Source: an uncultured Prevotella sp. | GTDB taxonomy: Bacteria > Bacteroidota > Bacteroidia > Bacteroidales > Bacteroidaceae | Assembly (NCBI GenBank): GCA_902464615.1 | Contig: CABQKA010000001.1 | Span: 300,154-364,153, forward strand | Reading direction: 5' to 3' | DNA length: 64,000 bases | Shown: in pieces, positions 8,133-16,749 of the stretch | Layout of the letters: the number at the start of each line of letters is the position of its first letter | How positions within the stretch are numbered: the first letter of the stretch is position 1 | The notes under the pieces: model-generated | What the model was told of the DNA's origin: nothing | The model's input: the letters and a program-made list of their open reading frames with translations, nothing else | Databases searched by the model: none | Translations under genes and position numbers: made by a program

Positions 8133-8162
8133 CAAAGATACAGAGAAAAACTTTACCGCAAA
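8133..8162 (-). promoter_or_regulatory. Promoter of the tetR-like gene
   Basis: Read on the minus strand: TTTG (8162-8159), 18 bases, then TATCTTTG (8140-8133), matching the Bacteroidota -33/-7 pattern. The start codon is 23 bases downstream. Confidence 0.6.
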
Positions 8163-8313
8163 AAGAGTTTTTCAGAAAAAAGTCACACCGGTACGCGTAA
8201 TAAGCGGAAAAATCGGGTCCGGGGCCGCTCAGACTGCCGCTTTGCCAAATAGAGAAGGCACTTGCTTAATGTTTTTTGGCAAAGGAACGCGCGGACGGCT
8301 AAGAAGAAAAAAT

Positions 8314-8321
8314 TACCTTTG
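8314..8321 (+). promoter_or_regulatory. -7 box before the small outer-membrane protein
   Basis: TACCTTTG at 8314-8321 fits TAnnTTTG and lies 29 bases before the ATG at 8351. No TTTG is found at the usual -33 distance, so this promoter may depend on an activator or be weak. Confidence 0.45.
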
Positions 8322-8350
8322 CAGGACGTCTCACCAAAAGGACACAGCTT

Positions 8351-8836
8351 ATGAAAAAAGTTATTTTCGCGACCCTGCTCGCCATCATGGCCCTGGCCTG
8401 CCATGCCCAACGCACACCGCACGCCATCGGCGTCCACTTCGGCGGAGCGACGATGGACCTGGAATACCAGTACCACTTCAACAACAAGAACTTCCTTGAC
8501 GTGACGGCAGGTGTATTCGACCTGGACGACGGCTTCTGCGCACAAGGCGTTTACAATTGGAACATCCGGCAATGGGGCAACTGGACGCCGCGCTTCGGAA
8601 CATGGAAATTCTGGGGCGGCGTGGGCGCCGGCATTGGCTTCTACGACCACGGAAAGCACGACGGCATGATTCTCGGACCGGTCGGCACGCTCGGCTTCGG
8701 CTTCACGCTGAAGGACATCCCCCTGACGTTCGGCCTGGACTACCGCCCGATGGTGGCCATTACCATAGGAGATGACTTCGATATTCTCGACTCCGGTTTC
8801 AAGAACATCGGCGTCACGCTGACCTACCGCTTCTAA
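8351..8836 (+). CDS. Small outer-membrane beta-barrel protein
   Basis: A 161-residue exported protein with a clear signal peptide (MKKVIFATLLAIMALACHA, cut probably before Gln20; the Cys is not in a proper lipobox). The mature part of about 140 residues alternates polar and aromatic/hydrophobic residues in strands, has several Gly-rich turns (WGGVGAGIGFYDHG), and ends with a terminal Phe (VTLTYRF), the usual signature of outer-membrane barrels. The size fits an eight-stranded barrel. No close family is recognised. It is divergent from a TetR regulator, which may control it. Confidence 0.75.
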   Translation: MKKVIFATLLAIMALACHAQRTPHAIGVHFGGATMDLEYQYHFNNKNFLDVTAGVFDLDDGFCAQGVYNWNIRQWGNWTPRFGTWKFWGGVGAGIGFYDHGKHDGMILGPVGTLGFGFTLKDIPLTFGLDYRPMVAITIGDDFDILDSGFKNIGVTLTYRF

Positions 8837-8930
8837 GACACGAAGCGGCACCGGTGAAAGCAGGCAAGGCATCCGTAGCCCTGTGCCACACCGAACAAAA
8901 GAATCAAAGCATACAACACATACTTGAACA

Positions 8931-11219
8931 ATGACAAAAATAACTAAGGAAGCCGCCCTGCTCTATCATTCGCAGGGCAGACCGGGGAAAATAGAAGTTG
9001 TCCCCACCAAACCCTACCGCACACAGACGGACCTCTCGCTGGCTTACTCGCCGGGCGTGGCAGAGCCATGCCTCGAGATACAGAAGAACCCGCACGACGC
9101 ATATAAATACACGAACAAAGGAAACCTCGTCGCCGTCATCTCCAACGGCACCGCCGTGCTCGGTCTCGGCGACATCGGCGCCATGAGCGGCAAGCCCGTC
9201 ATGGAAGGCAAGAGCCTGCTTTTCAAAATCTATGCCGGCGTGGATGCTTTCGATATCGAGGTCAACGAAAAAGATCCGGACAAGTTCATTGAAGCGGTCA
9301 AGGCCATTGCCCCCACTTTCGGCGGCATTAACCTGGAGGACATCAAAGCCCCGGAGTGCTTCGAAATAGAACGGAGACTGAAGGAAGAACTGGACATCCC
9401 CGTCATGCACGATGACCAGCACGGGACAGCCATCATATCGGCAGCCGGACTGATCAACGCCCTCGACGTAGCAGGCAAAAAAATCGAGGACGCCAAAATC
9501 GTGGTCAACGGCGCCGGCGCGGCCGCCATCTCCTGCACCCGCCTCTACTGCTCCTTCGGCGCCCGCAAGGAAAACATTGTCATGCTCGACTCGAAAGGAG
9601 TCATTACCGCCGACCGCAGCAACCTGACGGAACAAAAACGCGAGTTTGCCACGACGCGCACCGACGTACACACACTCGCCGAAGCCATAAAGGGCGCGGA
9701 CGTCTTCATTGGCCTGTCCAAGGGCAACATACTGACGCAGGACATGGTCCGTTCCATGGCCGACAAACCCATTATCTTCGCCCTGGCCAACCCTGTTCCC
9801 GAAATTTCCTACGAAGATGCCAAAGCCGCACGGCCGGACGTACTGATGAGCACGGGACGCACCGACTACCCGAATCAAATCAACAACGTCATAGGCTTCC
9901 CTTACATTTTCCGCGGCGCACTCGACACAGCAGCCAAGGCTATCAATGAAGAAATGAAGATGGCCGCCGCACGGGCCATCGCAGACCTTGCCCGCCGCCC
10001 CGTGCCGGACATCGTGAACCGCGCCTATCACGTGCGCAACTTCACCTTCGGGCCGGACTACTTCATCCCCAAGCCCGTTGATCCGCGCCTGATTACGGAA
10101 GTTTCCATGGCGGTGGCCAAGGCCGCCATAGAAAGCGGCGTCGCACGGAAGGAAATCACGGACTGGAAGGCTTACCGCCAGCACCTCCGCGAACTCATGG
10201 GGCAGGAAAGCAAATTCACCCAGAACCTTTACGACACGGCCCGCCTCTCCCCGAAACGGGTGGTCTTCGCCGAAGGCACGCACCCTACCATGCTCGAAGC
10301 CGCCATCCGCGCCAAGGAAGAGGGCATCTGCCAGCCCATCCTGCTCGGCAACGACGTGGCCATCCGCAAAATGGCCGCGGAAATGGACCTCAGCCTCGAC
10401 AACGTGGAGATTATCAACCTGCGCGACGACGCCCAGAACGAGCGGCGCATGAACTACGCCCGGATCCTTGCCGAAAAGAAGCAGCGCGAAGGCTACACGC
10501 TTCAGGAAGCCGTTGACAAAATGTACGAACGCAACTACTTCGGCATGATGATGGTGGAGAACGGCGACGCCGACGCTTTCATCACCGGACTCTACACAAA
10601 ATATTCCAACACCATCAAGGTGGCGAAAGAAGTTATCGGCATCAAGCCCGGATACCGGCATTTCGGCACCATGCACCTCATCAACTCGAAAAAGGGCGTA
10701 TTCTTCATCGCCGACACCCTCATCAACCGCCATCCGGACACCGAGGCGCTCTTCGACATCGCCAAGCTGAGCGCATCGACTGTACGATTCTTCAACCGCA
10801 CACCGGTCATCGCCATGCTTTCCTACTCCAACTTCGGCACCGACTCGACCGGCAGCCCGGCCGCCGTACACGAAGTCGTGGCGCGTATGCAGGAAGCATA
10901 TCCCGACCTGGCCATCGACGGGGAAATGCAGGTGAACTTCGCACTCGACAAGGAACTGCGCGACGAGAAATATCCCTTCACCCGGCTGAAGGGAATGGAT
11001 GTCAACACCCTTCTGTTCCCCAACCTCACCTCAGCCAATGCCGCCTACAAAATGATTAAGCTCATGGCCGACGAAGCGGAAGTCATCGGCCCGATCCAAA
11101 TGGGACTGAACAAGCCGATTCACTTTACAGACTTTGAAAGCAGCGTGCGCGACATTGTAAACGTCACCGCCGTGGCCGTCATAGACGCCATCGTGCAGCA
11201 GAAGCTCGAACAAGACTGA
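8931..11219 (+). CDS. maeB: NADP-dependent malic enzyme (MaeB type)
   Basis: Oxidative decarboxylation of malate to pyruvate with NADP. The 762-residue protein has two parts. Residues about 1-430 are malic enzyme: TDLSLAYSPGVAEPCLEI, LGDIGAMSGKPVMEGK, IPVMHDDQHGTAII and a Rossmann NAD(P)-binding domain (VVNGAGAAAISC). Residues about 440-762 resemble phosphotransacetylase (RVVFAEGTHPTMLEAA...), which in MaeB enzymes is regulatory, responding to acetyl-CoA, rather than catalytic. Length is typical. It has its own strong terminator at 11255-11299. Confidence 0.93.
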   Translation: MTKITKEAALLYHSQGRPGKIEVVPTKPYRTQTDLSLAYSPGVAEPCLEIQKNPHDAYKYTNKGNLVAVISNGTAVLGLGDIGAMSGKPVMEGKSLLFKIYAGVDAFDIEVNEKDPDKFIEAVKAIAPTFGGINLEDIKAPECFEIERRLKEELDIPVMHDDQHGTAIISAAGLINALDVAGKKIEDAKIVVNGAGAAAISCTRLYCSFGARKENIVMLDSKGVITADRSNLTEQKREFATTRTDVHTLAEAIKGADVFIGLSKGNILTQDMVRSMADKPIIFALANPVPEISYEDAKAARPDVLMSTGRTDYPNQINNVIGFPYIFRGALDTAAKAINEEMKMAAARAIADLARRPVPDIVNRAYHVRNFTFGPDYFIPKPVDPRLITEVSMAVAKAAIESGVARKEITDWKAYRQHLRELMGQESKFTQNLYDTARLSPKRVVFAEGTHPTMLEAAIRAKEEGICQPILLGNDVAIRKMAAEMDLSLDNVEIINLRDDAQNERRMNYARILAEKKQREGYTLQEAVDKMYERNYFGMMMVENGDADAFITGLYTKYSNTIKVAKEVIGIKPGYRHFGTMHLINSKKGVFFIADTLINRHPDTEALFDIAKLSASTVRFFNRTPVIAMLSYSNFGTDSTGSPAAVHEVVARMQEAYPDLAIDGEMQVNFALDKELRDEKYPFTRLKGMDVNTLLFPNLTSANAAYKMIKLMADEAEVIGPIQMGLNKPIHFTDFESSVRDIVNVTAVAVIDAIVQQKLEQD

Positions 11220-11254
11220 GACCGTACGGATTCCACAAAAAATCCCTACCACTA

Positions 11255-11299
11255 CGGGGCGCCCCTAAGGCCACTGGCCACGGGGCGCCCCGCTTTTTT
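11255..11299 (+). terminator. Terminator of the malic enzyme gene
   Basis: Perfect 11-bp inverted repeat CGGGGCGCCCC (11255-11265) and GGGGCGCCCCG (11282-11292), with a second small GGCC pairing in the loop, followed by six T at 11294-11299. A strong intrinsic terminator on the plus strand. Confidence 0.9.
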
Positions 11300-11365
11300 C
11301 ATGCCTGCTACGGGACGCCTTCCGCAGAGGCGGGAAACGCAAACCAGGACCCGCACACACGGACG

Positions 11366-11400
11366 CAAAACGGGCCTCGCTTTTCACAAAGCAAGGCCCG
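11366..11400 (-). terminator. Terminator of the unidentified RNA
   Basis: CGGGCCTTGCTTT pairs with AAAGCGAGGCCCG across a short loop (11400-11371, minus strand, one G-T pair), followed by TTTTG. It marks the 3' end of the minus-strand transcript. Confidence 0.75.
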
Positions 11401-11652
11401 CCACACTTAAAAACCACCTATTGAAACCTAAACGAGGCCCTTTCAAACCTCTCTTTAGCATAATCCGTAGCCGGAGAATCGCCAGAAGAAACCGCACAAG
11501 CTACTCGAAACGCCGCACTCGCAAGCGCGACGACCTGCCTGTAACTCCGGCAGGGAAAAGCCGCTGCGCCACTCTGACGAGCCTCCTTAGGGAAGCCGGA
11601 ACATCTGCCGCGCGCATCGCAAACGATGCAATTGACAATGAACTAAACCTCC
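11366..11652 (-). ncRNA. Unidentified structured RNA of about 285 nt
   Basis: A complete transcription unit on the minus strand without a convincing coding region. It is bounded by a near-perfect promoter (11658-11689) and an intrinsic terminator (11366-11400). Predicted local stems, all on the minus strand: GCATCG/CGATGC around 11628-11613, GCTTCC/GGAGGC around 11598-11583, CCTGCC/GGCAGG around 11554-11534, and a longer-range GTAGC/GCTAC closing 11503-11468. It lacks the tRNA-like end of tmRNA, the conserved core of RNase P RNA and the SRP RNA apical motif. A 6S-like RNA is possible by size class only. A 38-codon Arg-rich ORF (11501-11617) exists inside, so a small-protein gene cannot be ruled out. 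Confidence 0.55.
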
Positions 11653-11657
11653 CAATG

Positions 11658-11689
11658 CAAAAGTACGGATAAATATCTATACCAACAAA
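11658..11689 (-). promoter_or_regulatory. Promoter of the unidentified RNA
   Basis: On the minus strand TTTG (11689-11686), 20 bases, then TACTTTTG (11665-11658). Both boxes and the spacing are ideal for Bacteroidota. The predicted start of transcription is near 11652. Confidence 0.75.
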
Positions 11690-11825
11690 TGTAAAATCAA
11701 AAAAAGTTTATAAAAATCATGTTCTCTCTATTTTTAGAATTGACAGCCAGCGTACACGGGACGGAAAAACAGGCTCCTCATCCGCAACAAATACACAAAA
11801 AGCGGCAAGGCCCGCCGTGGCAAAA

Positions 11826-11888
11826 ACGGGGATAGGGCCAAGAAATACGGGGATAGTCCGCGTTTTTACGGGAATAGGGCGAGCGCGC
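11826..11888. repeat. 21-bp repeat array 4 (3 units)
   Basis: Units at 11826-11846, 11847-11867 and 11868-11888, all in the same orientation and all with the variant core GGGATAGgg instead of GGGCTAAGg. They therefore do not pair with each other over a long stem. A further degenerate unit may precede at 11805. It lies between the 3' end of the glycosyltransferase gene and the promoter of the unidentified RNA. From 11889 to 12092 I see nothing else. Confidence 0.8.
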
Positions 11889-12092
11889 AAGTTGCCATAG
11901 CGCCGCCCCGCTGGGCCGGGCACGGTGGAAAACAAACCTTGGCGCCGCGCGTGGCGCACGTCCGGGGGCGCTTCAGCCCGCCCATGCGGCATGCCCTCCC
12001 GTATCGGTGGACATCGGGGGCCGCACCGAAGCAGGCTGCAATGCCGCCCACAACCGCATGGCCGGGGCGGACCGGAATATGGAGCAAGGGAA

Positions 12093-13238
12093 TCAGCGAC
12101 GGAAGAAGAGGCGCAACTGCGCGCCACACAATGCGCAGTATTGTAAAAAACGGGAGTGCGTTTCCTCGGCGGCCAAGCGGACAGCCTCTTCTATCTGCTC
12201 GGGAATCATGCGTTCGGCGCTGTCGGTCCAACTGCGGAAACGCGTACCGTCCACTGGCTTGAGGCTGTTCAGACGGTCCAGGTCGAACGTGGCACAACGG
12301 ATGCCTGCACCGGCCGCCTCCGCATCGTAAGCGTTGCAAAGCTGCTCGATATGCGTAGGCACCATAAGGACGGGCTTCCCGAGATACATGGCTTCGCAAA
12401 CCGACTCGAACCCGGCGGTCGTAGCATACGCCCGCGCCCCCGCCATGTAGCGGATGAATGCCTCGTCGTCCAGACTATGAAACGTCAGCCGGTCGTCCAC
12501 ACGCCACTGGCCGCCCGCCGTCGGCTTGTCCCAAAAGAAATGAAGCGGTACGCTGGGATGCGCTTTGTGCCAGGCAAGGATTTCCTTGCTAAAGCCGCTG
12601 TTGAGCATATACCCGTGCAGATAGTCGCCCGCCGTGGGCACGGCGCGGCGCACGGCTTCGCGCAACAAAGGCGGAACGACACGGATGCGCCCGGGGCAGG
12701 GATGCTCGCCGGGACGGAATGAGAGTGCCAGCAGGCTTTTGGAGCGGAACGCCGTCCCACGCGTGTAGAGCCGCAAAAGCCAAAGCGGAATGCGGTGTCC
12801 CGGCGGGAAATCGAAATCGGGAAGCAGGAAAAGATACTGATGCCCTACGCAGACAAGCGGCGTGTGCAGGCCGCCCAAAGCGTAGGCCAGCCCCGTCAGC
12901 AACTCATAAAAGTTGACAACCACGTCAACCTTGCGGGCAAGCTGCCGGATCTGGCGGATGCCGCTGCGGAAACGGCCCAGCCGCGCCGCGTTGTACAGGA
13001 TGCTGCGGCCCAAGGGAGGACGGTTGCGCGAACCGGCAGGAAGGAAGTTCGGGCTTTCCACAGCATAGACCGGCGCTTCTATCTTGTCCAAGAAAAAAGC
13101 GGGAACGCGGCGCGCGGGACTTTTACCTACCACGACGCCTACGACTTCGTGGCCGCAAGCTGCGAGCATCCGGCGCAAGGTCAATGCTTGCGTGAGGTGC
13201 CCCCGGCCCTCGCCTTGTACCGTGAACAATATTTTCAT
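12093..13238 (-). CDS. Glycosyltransferase family protein
   Basis: A 381-residue GT-B-like glycosyltransferase. The N terminus MKILFTVQGEGRGHLTQAL has the Gly-rich loop typical of the MurG/GT28-like group (the 'glycosyltransferase 1-like' proteins of Bacteroidota), and the C-terminal half has ATTAGFESVCEAMYLGKPVLMVP, the sugar-nucleotide-binding segment with an acidic residue, followed by EQLCNAYDAEAAGAG. No signal peptide, so it acts at the cytosolic face. Acceptor and donor are unknown; modification of a surface glycan or lipid is likely. It stands alone, with the minus-strand RNA unit downstream. Confidence 0.8.
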   Translation of the reverse strand: MKILFTVQGEGRGHLTQALTLRRMLAACGHEVVGVVVGKSPARRVPAFFLDKIEAPVYAVESPNFLPAGSRNRPPLGRSILYNAARLGRFRSGIRQIRQLARKVDVVVNFYELLTGLAYALGGLHTPLVCVGHQYLFLLPDFDFPPGHRIPLWLLRLYTRGTAFRSKSLLALSFRPGEHPCPGRIRVVPPLLREAVRRAVPTAGDYLHGYMLNSGFSKEILAWHKAHPSVPLHFFWDKPTAGGQWRVDDRLTFHSLDDEAFIRYMAGARAYATTAGFESVCEAMYLGKPVLMVPTHIEQLCNAYDAEAAGAGIRCATFDLDRLNSLKPVDGTRFRSWTDSAERMIPEQIEEAVRLAAEETHSRFLQYCALCGAQLRLFFRR

Positions 13239-13463
13239 TTCGGAAGATTGTTTTCCACCTGCAAATATCGGAAAAAAAATATTAAACAGGCACCGCCGCG
13301 CATAAATATCTTCTTAATTTACACCGGCCAATGGCGCTGCCCGTACAGACGGCGGGAAAAGCCGGGGCTTCCGGCCCCATGACCGGAAGCCTGTGGCCCG
13401 ACGGCAGTCGCCCGGGCCGCGGCGCGAGTCGGGTTCCGGGACACGCCCTTTGGAAAGAGGCGC

Positions 13464-13670
13464 TTAAAAGATGGCCGCGGCCAGATAGCTGTACTCGTCG
13501 TAGTCCGCCCACGCTTCCGCATTGAAGTCGTAGCGGTCCAAGAGATTGTCGGCCGCTTCCCTTTCGCTCTCGCCTAAGGCATAGCAAGTCATCCGTTCTG
13601 CAAAATAGGCCATGAACAGGCCGTCTTCCGTCGGTTCCACGATTACTGTGTTGCGTCGCTCGAGGTCCAT
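13464..13670 (-). CDS. Small HicB-like protein, orphan
   Basis: A 68-residue acidic protein. Residues about 6-45 (VIVEPTEDGLFMAYFAER, then ALGESEREAADNLLDRY) follow the pattern of the HicB/UPF0150 fold: a strand, an EDGxFxAY turn, and the GES-x-EA-x-xNL helix. HicB proteins are normally antitoxins of the HicA mRNA interferase, but no hicA-like gene is found on either side. It lacks a DNA-binding C-terminal domain. It could be a solitary remnant or a protein with another role. No paralogue is seen in the window. Confidence 0.6.
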   Translation of the reverse strand: MDLERRNTVIVEPTEDGLFMAYFAERMTCYALGESEREAADNLLDRYDFNAEAWADYDEYSYLAAAIF

Positions 13671-13846
13671 TGTTTCAAGTTTTTAGCTATTGAATTTCGC
13701 TATGGCAAAATTCCGCAATCCAAGTTACGCAGCCGTTAATGCGGCGTTACATTAGCATGAAACAACGCGGCCCTGCCCCGCACGGTGCCCCCATAGGGCA
13801 TTGCACAGTCCCGGACAGGAATCCGGCACCCCTCCTGTCGGGAATC

Positions 13847-14989
13847 CTACGGCTGCAGGGCGCGCAACTTCCGGACTACTGCGGCAGCCTGCAAGACCAT
13901 ACCCCAGTCGGACGGATGCACGTAGTCCACCCAAGCGTCCTCCGGGAAAGCGAGCTCTTCCATAGACAAATAATAGATATCCCTTACGCCCTCGGCGCAC
14001 AGGGCCTGGTAGGCGGCGCGCAATCCGTCGTTGTGGCGCGCGCATGCCTCGCGTCGGGCCGCGTGGGTCTGACTGTCGCTGTAGCCGGCCTGCTCTACCA
14101 GCAGGATGGGTGCGCCGCGGCGGCTCCGCAAACGGCGGACGGCCTCTGTGGCCAGGCGGGCTATCTCCGCCGCCGTACGCTCGTTCATGTTGGCCATGCA
14201 GTCCAGCACATAGGCCCGGGCCGGCAGCTCGCTCATCAGGTCGAGCACGGGCGGCTCCAGCTGTCCGTTGCCAGAGAACCCCAGATTGAACACCGGAATG
14301 CCGGTCTCACGCGCTACGATATTGGTCCACGCCATGCCCGGCCGCGACGCGCACGCCCCTTGCGCTATCGAGGTGCCATAGACCACTATGGGCGGCTGCT
14401 CCGTTGCCGGGGAAAACGCGAAGGCGGCCGTATCTGCCGTCCCCACCTGCAGAGAACGCACCTCGTTGTACAGAGGCAGATAAAGCACAAACGAAGCGGG
14501 GCGGCCCTTCGCCTGTCCGTCTACCCGGTAATCGTAGCGCACGGTGTCGCCGAAAGCGTAGCTGCCGGCGCAGCGGGCATAGCCGCCACCGGCGGTGATA
14601 CGGTAAAGGTCTACGCCCGAGACGCCCGTTGCCGGCATGTGGGGCATGGAAAAAGCGCCGCCCACGACGTAGCGCACCTGGATATGCGACGCGTCCGTGG
14701 TGAAGCGCACTGAAAGCCCTGCGGCCGAGCACGACAAATCCCAGACGGCACGGCGCACGCTGTCGGCCGCACGGGCGGGCAAGCGGCGGTAGTTTCCCCC
14801 GTCTTCGTCCCATCCTTGCCCTTCCACATAGTGTTGCCCGTCGGCTTGTGCGGCGAGCAACGGGTCGTGCCAGTGCGTCGTCTGCGCGGAAATCGCTCCG
14901 GGAACGAAAGCGCACAAGCAGAACAATACCGCCCAACACGAGTGCAGGCCTCCCGGGCGGCCCGGCCTTTCTTCTCTTTTGTCTGCCAT
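13847..14989 (-). CDS. SGNH/GDSL hydrolase with GxDLY domain
   Basis: A 380-residue secreted esterase-like enzyme. After a signal peptide (hydrophobic core about 18-36) comes an N-terminal beta-sandwich domain with the GVDLY motif at 125-129 (GxDLY type), then an SGNH hydrolase domain: block I YGTSIAQG with nucleophile Ser207, block II LGFSGNGQ (Gly240, Asn241), and block V DYVH with Asp355 and His358. Such enzymes usually remove acyl groups from polysaccharides or glycoconjugates. The gene starts 3 bases after the sulfatase stop, so both are one operon and probably act on the same sulfated, acylated glycan. The actual substrate is unknown. Confidence 0.85.
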   Translation of the reverse strand: MADKREERPGRPGGLHSCWAVLFCLCAFVPGAISAQTTHWHDPLLAAQADGQHYVEGQGWDEDGGNYRRLPARAADSVRRAVWDLSCSAAGLSVRFTTDASHIQVRYVVGGAFSMPHMPATGVSGVDLYRITAGGGYARCAGSYAFGDTVRYDYRVDGQAKGRPASFVLYLPLYNEVRSLQVGTADTAAFAFSPATEQPPIVVYGTSIAQGACASRPGMAWTNIVARETGIPVFNLGFSGNGQLEPPVLDLMSELPARAYVLDCMANMNERTAAEIARLATEAVRRLRSRRGAPILLVEQAGYSDSQTHAARREACARHNDGLRAAYQALCAEGVRDIYYLSMEELAFPEDAWVDYVHPSDWGMVLQAAAVVRKLRALQP

Positions 14990-14992
14990 ACT

Positions 14993-16507
14993 TTATTCCT
15001 CCGTCTGTTTTTCGTAGTTCGGTCCGTAGAGCATCGTCTCGCGGCGCACGAGTGGCTTCCCGTCACGCACGAAGCCCTTGCCGCGTTCGGAGAGATGCGC
15101 CGCCATGGCCTGCCGCAACGCCTGGAGCACGGCGCGGTAGTCCGGGCTGTCCGCCACGTTGTGCAACTCGTGCGGGTCGCGCTCCAGGTCAAAAAGCTGC
15201 TCGCCGCCGTTGTGGAAATTCCAGACGTACTTGACGCGGCCGTCCGTCAAGGCGCACCAGTAATTGTCCGGACTGTAGCACGTGGCGTGCTCCATATCCA
15301 CGTAACGGCGCCAGCCGGCCGTGTCGCCGCGGGCCAACGGCGCGACGGAGCGACCGTCCATCTCCGCAGGCACCGCGCCGCCCGCCACGTCGAGAAACGT
15401 GGGCAGCACGTCGCGCAACTCCACGGGCTGGACCACGCGGCCCGGCCGTATGCCCATGCGCGCAGGCCATTTCACAAGGAATGGTATATGCGTGGACCCT
15501 TCGTAAGGGTACGTTTTCCGCCAATGGTAATGGTCGCCCAACATGTCGCCGTGGTCGGAGACGAAGACGATGAGTGCGTCGTCGTACATGTCTTTCTCCT
15601 TCAGCGCCGCCACGATGCGCCCTATCTCCTCGTCGATGAACGAGACGTTGGCATAATAGTGGCGGCGCGAACGGGCGGCATAGGCGTCGCCGAAGTTGCC
15701 GAAGGGAGCGTCGCTGGCCGCCTGCGACGGGTCGGCCAAGGCGGCGTAGCGGCCACACCAGTCGCCCTTCCACGGGGCGGGCACCTCGCGCCCCTCGTAA
15801 AGTGCCAGCCAGCGGCGCGGCGGGTCGTAAGGGCTGTGGGGACGGGCGAACGAGACTTTCAGGAAGAGCGGGACGCCCTTTGCCGTATCATAGTTGCGGA
15901 TAAGCTCACAGGCCGTCGCGCCCGTCCAGTGCGTCGGATGCAGCGCCTCGCCGGGAACGTAGGCCGCCGCCCCGTGGTCGTTCCAGCCTATGCCCGTCGC
16001 GTCGGGGTCGCCGCCGGGACAGTGCAGCTGGAACCATTGCCGGTAGTCGCTGACAAAGCCCGGGTCCTCCACGCGGCCGCTCTCGTCGAGCAGCACCTCG
16101 TGTAAGCCGTGCTTCGAGCGCTGCGGATGCCAGTGCATCTTGCCGATGCCGAAGGTGTAGTAGCCCAGTCCGCGAAGCATCCGGGGCATCTCGAAGCGGC
16201 AGCGGACGGGCACTTTGCCGTAGCCTAACAGGCCGTGGTGCCACGGCGAGAGGCCCGTCAGCAAGCCGGTGCGCGCCGGCGTGCTGCTGGGGCACGACGT
16301 GTAGGCGTGTTCAAACAGCGTCCCCGCGGCGGCCAGGCTGTCCAGGTGCGGCGTCAGGACCACGCCGCCCGAAGTGCAGCCCATAGCGTCCCAGCGCTGC
16401 TGGTCCGTCATGAGCAGAATGATGTGGGGCGGACGGTCCGCCCGGAGCGGAAAGGGAAGCAAGGCGGCAAGGGCCAACGCGCCGCCTGCGAACGGATAGG
16501 ATTTCAT
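14993..16507 (-). CDS. Sulfatase, Ser-type
   Basis: A 504-residue exported sulfatase. The ATG at 16507 gives a signal peptide (MKSYPFAGGALALAALLPFP). The active-site motif is S75-T-P-A-R79 (SxPxR) in SSTPARTGLLTG, so the formylglycine must be made from serine by an anaerobic sulfatase-maturating radical-SAM enzyme, encoded elsewhere. Metal ligands are visible in LLMTDQQRWD (Asp35) and VSDHGDMLGDH. It hydrolyses sulfate esters of a glycan in the periplasm or on the surface; the specificity cannot be read. It is followed with a 3-base gap by the SGNH hydrolase gene. Confidence 0.92.
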   Translation of the reverse strand: MKSYPFAGGALALAALLPFPLRADRPPHIILLMTDQQRWDAMGCTSGGVVLTPHLDSLAAAGTLFEHAYTSCPSSTPARTGLLTGLSPWHHGLLGYGKVPVRCRFEMPRMLRGLGYYTFGIGKMHWHPQRSKHGLHEVLLDESGRVEDPGFVSDYRQWFQLHCPGGDPDATGIGWNDHGAAAYVPGEALHPTHWTGATACELIRNYDTAKGVPLFLKVSFARPHSPYDPPRRWLALYEGREVPAPWKGDWCGRYAALADPSQAASDAPFGNFGDAYAARSRRHYYANVSFIDEEIGRIVAALKEKDMYDDALIVFVSDHGDMLGDHYHWRKTYPYEGSTHIPFLVKWPARMGIRPGRVVQPVELRDVLPTFLDVAGGAVPAEMDGRSVAPLARGDTAGWRRYVDMEHATCYSPDNYWCALTDGRVKYVWNFHNGGEQLFDLERDPHELHNVADSPDYRAVLQALRQAMAAHLSERGKGFVRDGKPLVRRETMLYGPNYEKQTEE

Positions 16508-16569
16508 GGTACAACGTTTTTCAAGGAATGCCGGCGGAACGGCGGAAAGCACCGTGCGCCCCGCAAAGG

Positions 16570-16577
16570 CAAAGGTA
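16570..16577 (-). promoter_or_regulatory. -7 box before the sulfatase operon
   Basis: TACCTTTG on the minus strand at 16577-16570, 62 bases before the sulfatase ATG. No TTTG at the expected -33 distance. Confidence 0.45.
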
Positions 16578-16657
16578 CGATTTGCCGCGGAAACGCAGCG
16601 CCGGAATGCCGGAAAAACGCGGACCGGACCGGAAACTGCGGCCCTGGCGCGGAACGC

Positions 16658-16720
16658 ACGGGCCTTAGCCCGGAAAAAACGGGGCTAAGGAAAAAAGGAA
16701 CGGGCCTTAGCCCCGTGACG
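16658..16720. repeat. 21-bp repeat array 5 (3 units)
   Basis: Units at 16658-16678, 16679-16699 and 16700-16720. Units two and three pair perfectly over 12 bp (16679-16690 with 16705-16716). The array lies upstream of the sulfatase promoter and downstream of the DUF456 gene. The 16508-16832 gap holds only this array, the promoter box and the two hairpins at 16750 and 16802. Confidence 0.85.
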
Positions 16721-16749
16721 GGAAAGGCCGGACGCCGCAACGCAAGGCA

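Noticed and set aside
8904..10871. A 655-codon frame antisense to the malic enzyme gene
   Set aside because: Shadow of maeB codon bias; composition is rich in Val, Gly and His without motifs.
11301..11672. A 123-codon plus-strand frame
   Set aside because: It runs through the terminator and promoter of the minus-strand RNA unit, is very Arg/Thr-rich and has no ribosome entry or promoter.
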